Shown here: positions 4,445-7,068 of the stretch, piece by piece | How positions within the stretch are numbered: the stretch's first letter is position 1 | How the letters are laid out: each line of letters starts with the position of its first letter | NCBI GenBank assembly: GCA_003140785.1 | Contig: PLKY01000159.1 | Span: 4,395-11,462, forward strand | DNA: 7,068 bases | DNA from: Acidobacteriaceae bacterium | GTDB taxonomy: Bacteria; Acidobacteriota; Terriglobia; Terriglobales; Acidobacteriaceae | Reading direction: 5' to 3' | Made by a program: the position numbers and the translations under genes | Notes under the pieces: generated by a model | What the model saw: only the letters and a program-made list of their open reading frames with translations | Databases searched by the model: none | What the model was told of the DNA's origin: nothing

Positions 4445-7068
4445 ATGAAGTGTTGTTCCCTCCCCTCTTTGCGCTCAGCGCTTTTCGTCTTCGCAGCGCT
4501 TGTTTGCTTCGCTCCGACCTTCGTCAATCCGGCAAATGCCCAGCGTCTCCCATCAACCGCAATCCCCCAGCACTACGCGCTCACTTTGACTCCCGATTTG
4601 AAGAACGCCACTTTCGCGGGTATCGAATCAATCGACCTGGTTCTAAAGGATCCCACCGATTCCATTACCCTCAACTCCGCCGAAATCGCCCTTCAATCCG
4701 TCACGATCACCGATGCGGGCACACAACAGACTGCGACTGTCTCTCTCGATGCAAGTGACCAGCAGGCCACATTTCACTTCTCTCAAACACTTCCCGCCGG
4801 CAAAGCGACACTTTCAATCCGCTATACCGGCATCCTCAATAACGAACTGCGCGGTTTCTATCTCTCCAAAACCGAACGCCGTAACTATGCAGTAACTCAA
4901 TTCGAATCGACTGACGCTCGCCGCGCGTTTCCATCCTTTGATGAGCCCGCCTTGAAGGCAACCTTCGACATATCGCTTGTGGTCAACACGGGCGATACGG
5001 CCATCTCAAATAGCCCCATCGCGACTGACACCCCAGGGCCAATCGAAGGCAAGCACACTATCGCATTTCTAACTACGCCAAAGATGTCCACTTATCTCGT
5101 AGCGCTTCTGGTAGGAGACTTTCAGTGCACATCGGGCGAACAGGACGGCGTCGCCATTCGCTCCTGCGCGACACCGGACAAAGTCGCCCTCACGCCCTAT
5201 AGCGTCGAAGTGGCCAAATTCATGCTGCACTACTACAACACCTATTTCGGCATTCCTTATCCGCTGAAGAAACTCGATCTCATCGCCATTCCCGATTTCG
5301 AAGCCGGCGCCATGGAAAACTTTGGCGCTATCACCTACCGTGAAACCACACTCCTCCTTGATCAGAAAACAGCGTCAATCGCCTCCAAACAACAGGTCGC
5401 CGTCGACATCGCGCATGAAATGGCGCATCAGTGGTTCGGGGACCTGGTCACTATGGAATGGTGGGACAATGTTTGGTTGAATGAAGGATTCGCGACATGG
5501 ATGGAGAACAAATCCGTTGCTGCCATGTACCCCGAATGGCACATGGACGAGATTGTGGCCGCCGATTTGGATACGACGATGAACGTCGATGCGCAACCGA
5601 CCACGCGGCCCATTCGCGCCAAGGCCGACACCCCCGACGAAATCAACCAGATGTTCGATGCCATTGCCTACGGCAAGGCCGGTCATGTCCTGGTTGCAGT
5701 CGAGAATTTCATTGGGCCGGAGACTTTCCGCAAAGGCGTCCACAAGTATCTTTCCGCACACCTCTACGCCAACGCAACTGCAGAGGACTTTTGGAATGCG
5801 GAAGCCGAGGCCAGCCACAAACCAATTGACCGAATCATGGATAGCCTGGTGGCGCAGCCGGGCGTACCGCTCTTGACGTTTGGCGAGCCCTCTCACGGGG
5901 AGGTCTCAGTTGCGCAGACACGTTTCTATCTAAGCCCCAGCATCGAGCCGAATCCGAAACAGAAATGGGTCCTTCCTGTTTGCTTTAAGTCTGAAGTCTC
6001 CAGTCAGGCATGCGTCGTGCTGAATCCCGCTGACACGACCCTGCGCTTTCCATCCGATCCCATCTTTTTCGCGAATGCCGGAGGAACCGGTTACTACCGC
6101 AGCGTCTATCCATCGAGTGTTTATAAGTCCCTGGTTGAAAATGTAGAAACCCGCTTCACGCCCACAGAACGAATTAGCCTGATCGGCGATGAGTGGGCCA
6201 GGCTCCGCGCGAACAAGGCTTCGGCCGGCGAGTATCTGGACCTGGTCGCTGCCGTCAAAGACGACCCGAATGCAAGAGTCCTGGCCTCAGCTCTCGACGG
6301 CGTAACGATCCTCTATGTCCGCGTGGCAGCTTCGCCGCGGGAAAAGGACGCTCTTGCTGCCTGGATCCGCAACACATTCGCTCCGCGCTATGCGAAGTTA
6401 GGGCCGCCATCGCCTGACGACTCGCCTAATACGCGGGAGTTGCGTGCCCAGCTCTTTGGCATCCTCGGCTTCTATGGCAAAGATCCGTCGATTCTTGCCG
6501 AGGCGCGAGAAATTGCTGATAGGTATCTGGCCGATCCCTCCTCGGTCGATCCAACGCTCAGAGAAACTGCGCTCGCAGTAGCCGCACGCAACGGCGATGC
6601 CCAGCTTTTCGAAAAGTTGCTGCACGTTTACGAAACCTCAACAAATCCCGAATTTCAAGTCAGTGCCCTTAGGCGTTTGGCGGAGTTCGAAGACCCCAAC
6701 CTCGTTGAACGAGCTCTCGACCTTGCCGTTTCCGACAAAGTTCGCAACCAGGACGCGGCTTTCCAACTCTCCCTTGCACTGACAATCGACCAAAATCGCG
6801 CGCAGGCATGGCAATTCATCCAGACTCATTGGGACAAGGTTCAGACACAATTCACGGCCAATATGGGCGCGACGCTGGTGGCCTCAACTCAGGCCTTCTG
6901 TTCCCAATCAGACAGGGACAACGTGGAGCAATTCTTCGCAACGCACAAAGTGGCAGCGGCTGATGTATCGCTCCGGCATGCGATCGAGCTCATCAACGGC
7001 TGCATAGAACTGCGTGCCCTGCAAGAGCCCGAACTCAAATCATGGCTCGCTTCGCAAGCGGGATTGTA
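4445..7068 (+). CDS. Exported M1-family zinc aminopeptidase (3' end cut by window edge)
   Basis: The frame is open from the ATG at 4445 to the edge (874 codons plus 'ta'). The product removes N-terminal residues from peptides with a single catalytic zinc. A signal peptide is clear: MKCCS-LPSLR, then a hydrophobic core at about residues 12-27, with a likely signal peptidase I cut after A32 (ANA-QRLP), so it probably acts in the periplasm or outside the cell. After the N-terminal beta domain come GAMEN (288-292), the zinc motif HEMAH (324-328) and the third ligand E347 in WLNEGFATW, exactly HExxH-x18-E. The presumed transition-state tyrosine is Y409 (AIAYGKAG), 62 residues after E347. A beta domain (about 474-558) contains GTGYYRSVY, and a C-terminal helical ERAP1-like domain begins with FTPTERISLIGDEW (about 571-584). 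Mature cysteines come as three close pairs, in keeping with export. M1 proteins of this type are typically about 870-900 residues, so the end is probably near. It resembles the ERAP/puromycin-sensitive type more than E. coli PepN. The substrate is unknown. Confidence 0.93.
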   Translation, partial: MKCCSLPSLRSALFVFAALVCFAPTFVNPANAQRLPSTAIPQHYALTLTPDLKNATFAGIESIDLVLKDPTDSITLNSAEIALQSVTITDAGTQQTATVSLDASDQQATFHFSQTLPAGKATLSIRYTGILNNELRGFYLSKTERRNYAVTQFESTDARRAFPSFDEPALKATFDISLVVNTGDTAISNSPIATDTPGPIEGKHTIAFLTTPKMSTYLVALLVGDFQCTSGEQDGVAIRSCATPDKVALTPYSVEVAKFMLHYYNTYFGIPYPLKKLDLIAIPDFEAGAMENFGAITYRETTLLLDQKTASIASKQQVAVDIAHEMAHQWFGDLVTMEWWDNVWLNEGFATWMENKSVAAMYPEWHMDEIVAADLDTTMNVDAQPTTRPIRAKADTPDEINQMFDAIAYGKAGHVLVAVENFIGPETFRKGVHKYLSAHLYANATAEDFWNAEAEASHKPIDRIMDSLVAQPGVPLLTFGEPSHGEVSVAQTRFYLSPSIEPNPKQKWVLPVCFKSEVSSQACVVLNPADTTLRFPSDPIFFANAGGTGYYRSVYPSSVYKSLVENVETRFTPTERISLIGDEWARLRANKASAGEYLDLVAAVKDDPNARVLASALDGVTILYVRVAASPREKDALAAWIRNTFAPRYAKLGPPSPDDSPNTRELRAQLFGILGFYGKDPSILAEAREIADRYLADPSSVDPTLRETALAVAARNGDAQLFEKLLHVYETSTNPEFQVSALRRLAEFEDPNLVERALDLAVSDKVRNQDAAFQLSLALTIDQNRAQAWQFIQTHWDKVQTQFTANMGATLVASTQAFCSQSDRDNVEQFFATHKVAAADVSLRHAIELINGCIELRALQEPELKSWLASQAGL

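Noticed and set aside
4481..4510. Possible lipobox in the peptidase signal peptide (ALVC ending at C21), tempting because lspA is nearby
   Set aside because: The residue before the cysteine is valine rather than Gly, Ala or Ser, and a good signal peptidase I site (ANA-Q) follows at residues 30-33.
4345..4758. Plus-strand open frame that overlaps the start of the peptidase gene out of frame
   Set aside because: It conflicts with the signal peptide and N-terminal domain of the M1 peptidase, which has a clear ribosome binding site, and its translation is Arg/Pro/Ser-rich without recognisable features.
1..7068. Search for mobile elements, CRISPR, tRNA/rRNA genes, toxin-antitoxin or defence genes
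   Set aside because: No terminal inverted repeats, spaced repeats, transposase-like frames, cloverleaf patterns or small paired genes were seen. The window is nearly filled by four recognisable genes.

Overview
This window looks like an ordinary housekeeping stretch from a Gram-negative bacterium. It is moderately GC-rich, by eye somewhere in the high fifties percent. The best taxonomic guess is Acidobacteriota, class Terriglobia. That guess rests on the style of the TonB-like protein (long cytoplasmic N-terminus, a 'KLPPLELTS' block, one membrane span, then a polyglycine tract) and on the overall look of the IleS and secreted M1 peptidase sequences. It comes from memory of these families and was not searched.

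Layout: (1) Positions 1-582, minus strand, hold the N-terminal part of a TonB-family energy transducer whose 3' end lies outside the window. (2) Positions 583-679 are a short divergent intergenic region. (3) Positions 680-3637, plus strand, are a complete isoleucyl-tRNA synthetase gene (ileS). (4) Positions 3634-4167 are a complete lipoprotein signal peptidase gene (lspA). Its GTG start overlaps the ileS stop by 4 bases, so the two are almost certainly one transcript with coupled translation. (5) Positions 4168-4444 are a 277-base non-coding gap with a possible hairpin just after lspA and a possible -10 region and ribosome binding site for the next gene. (6) From 4445 to the end, plus strand, runs a gene for an exported M1-family zinc aminopeptidase with all catalytic residues. 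It reads open for 874 codons and is cut by the window edge, probably close to its natural end.

The genes do not form one pathway. ileS-lspA is a widespread bacterial pairing of Ile-tRNA charging with lipoprotein signal peptide removal. TonB and the M1 peptidase are envelope functions (energised outer-membrane uptake and extracytoplasmic peptide breakdown) that suit a heterotroph. They lie on separate transcription units.

I found no mobile element, CRISPR array, RNA gene or phage gene, and nothing that looks like an undescribed system. The points worth a second look are modest: the long cytoplasmic region and glycine-codon repeat of the TonB protein, its unclear start, the zinc-binding cysteine pairs and AMSKS variant in IleS, the paired cysteines of the peptidase, and the weak hairpin after lspA.
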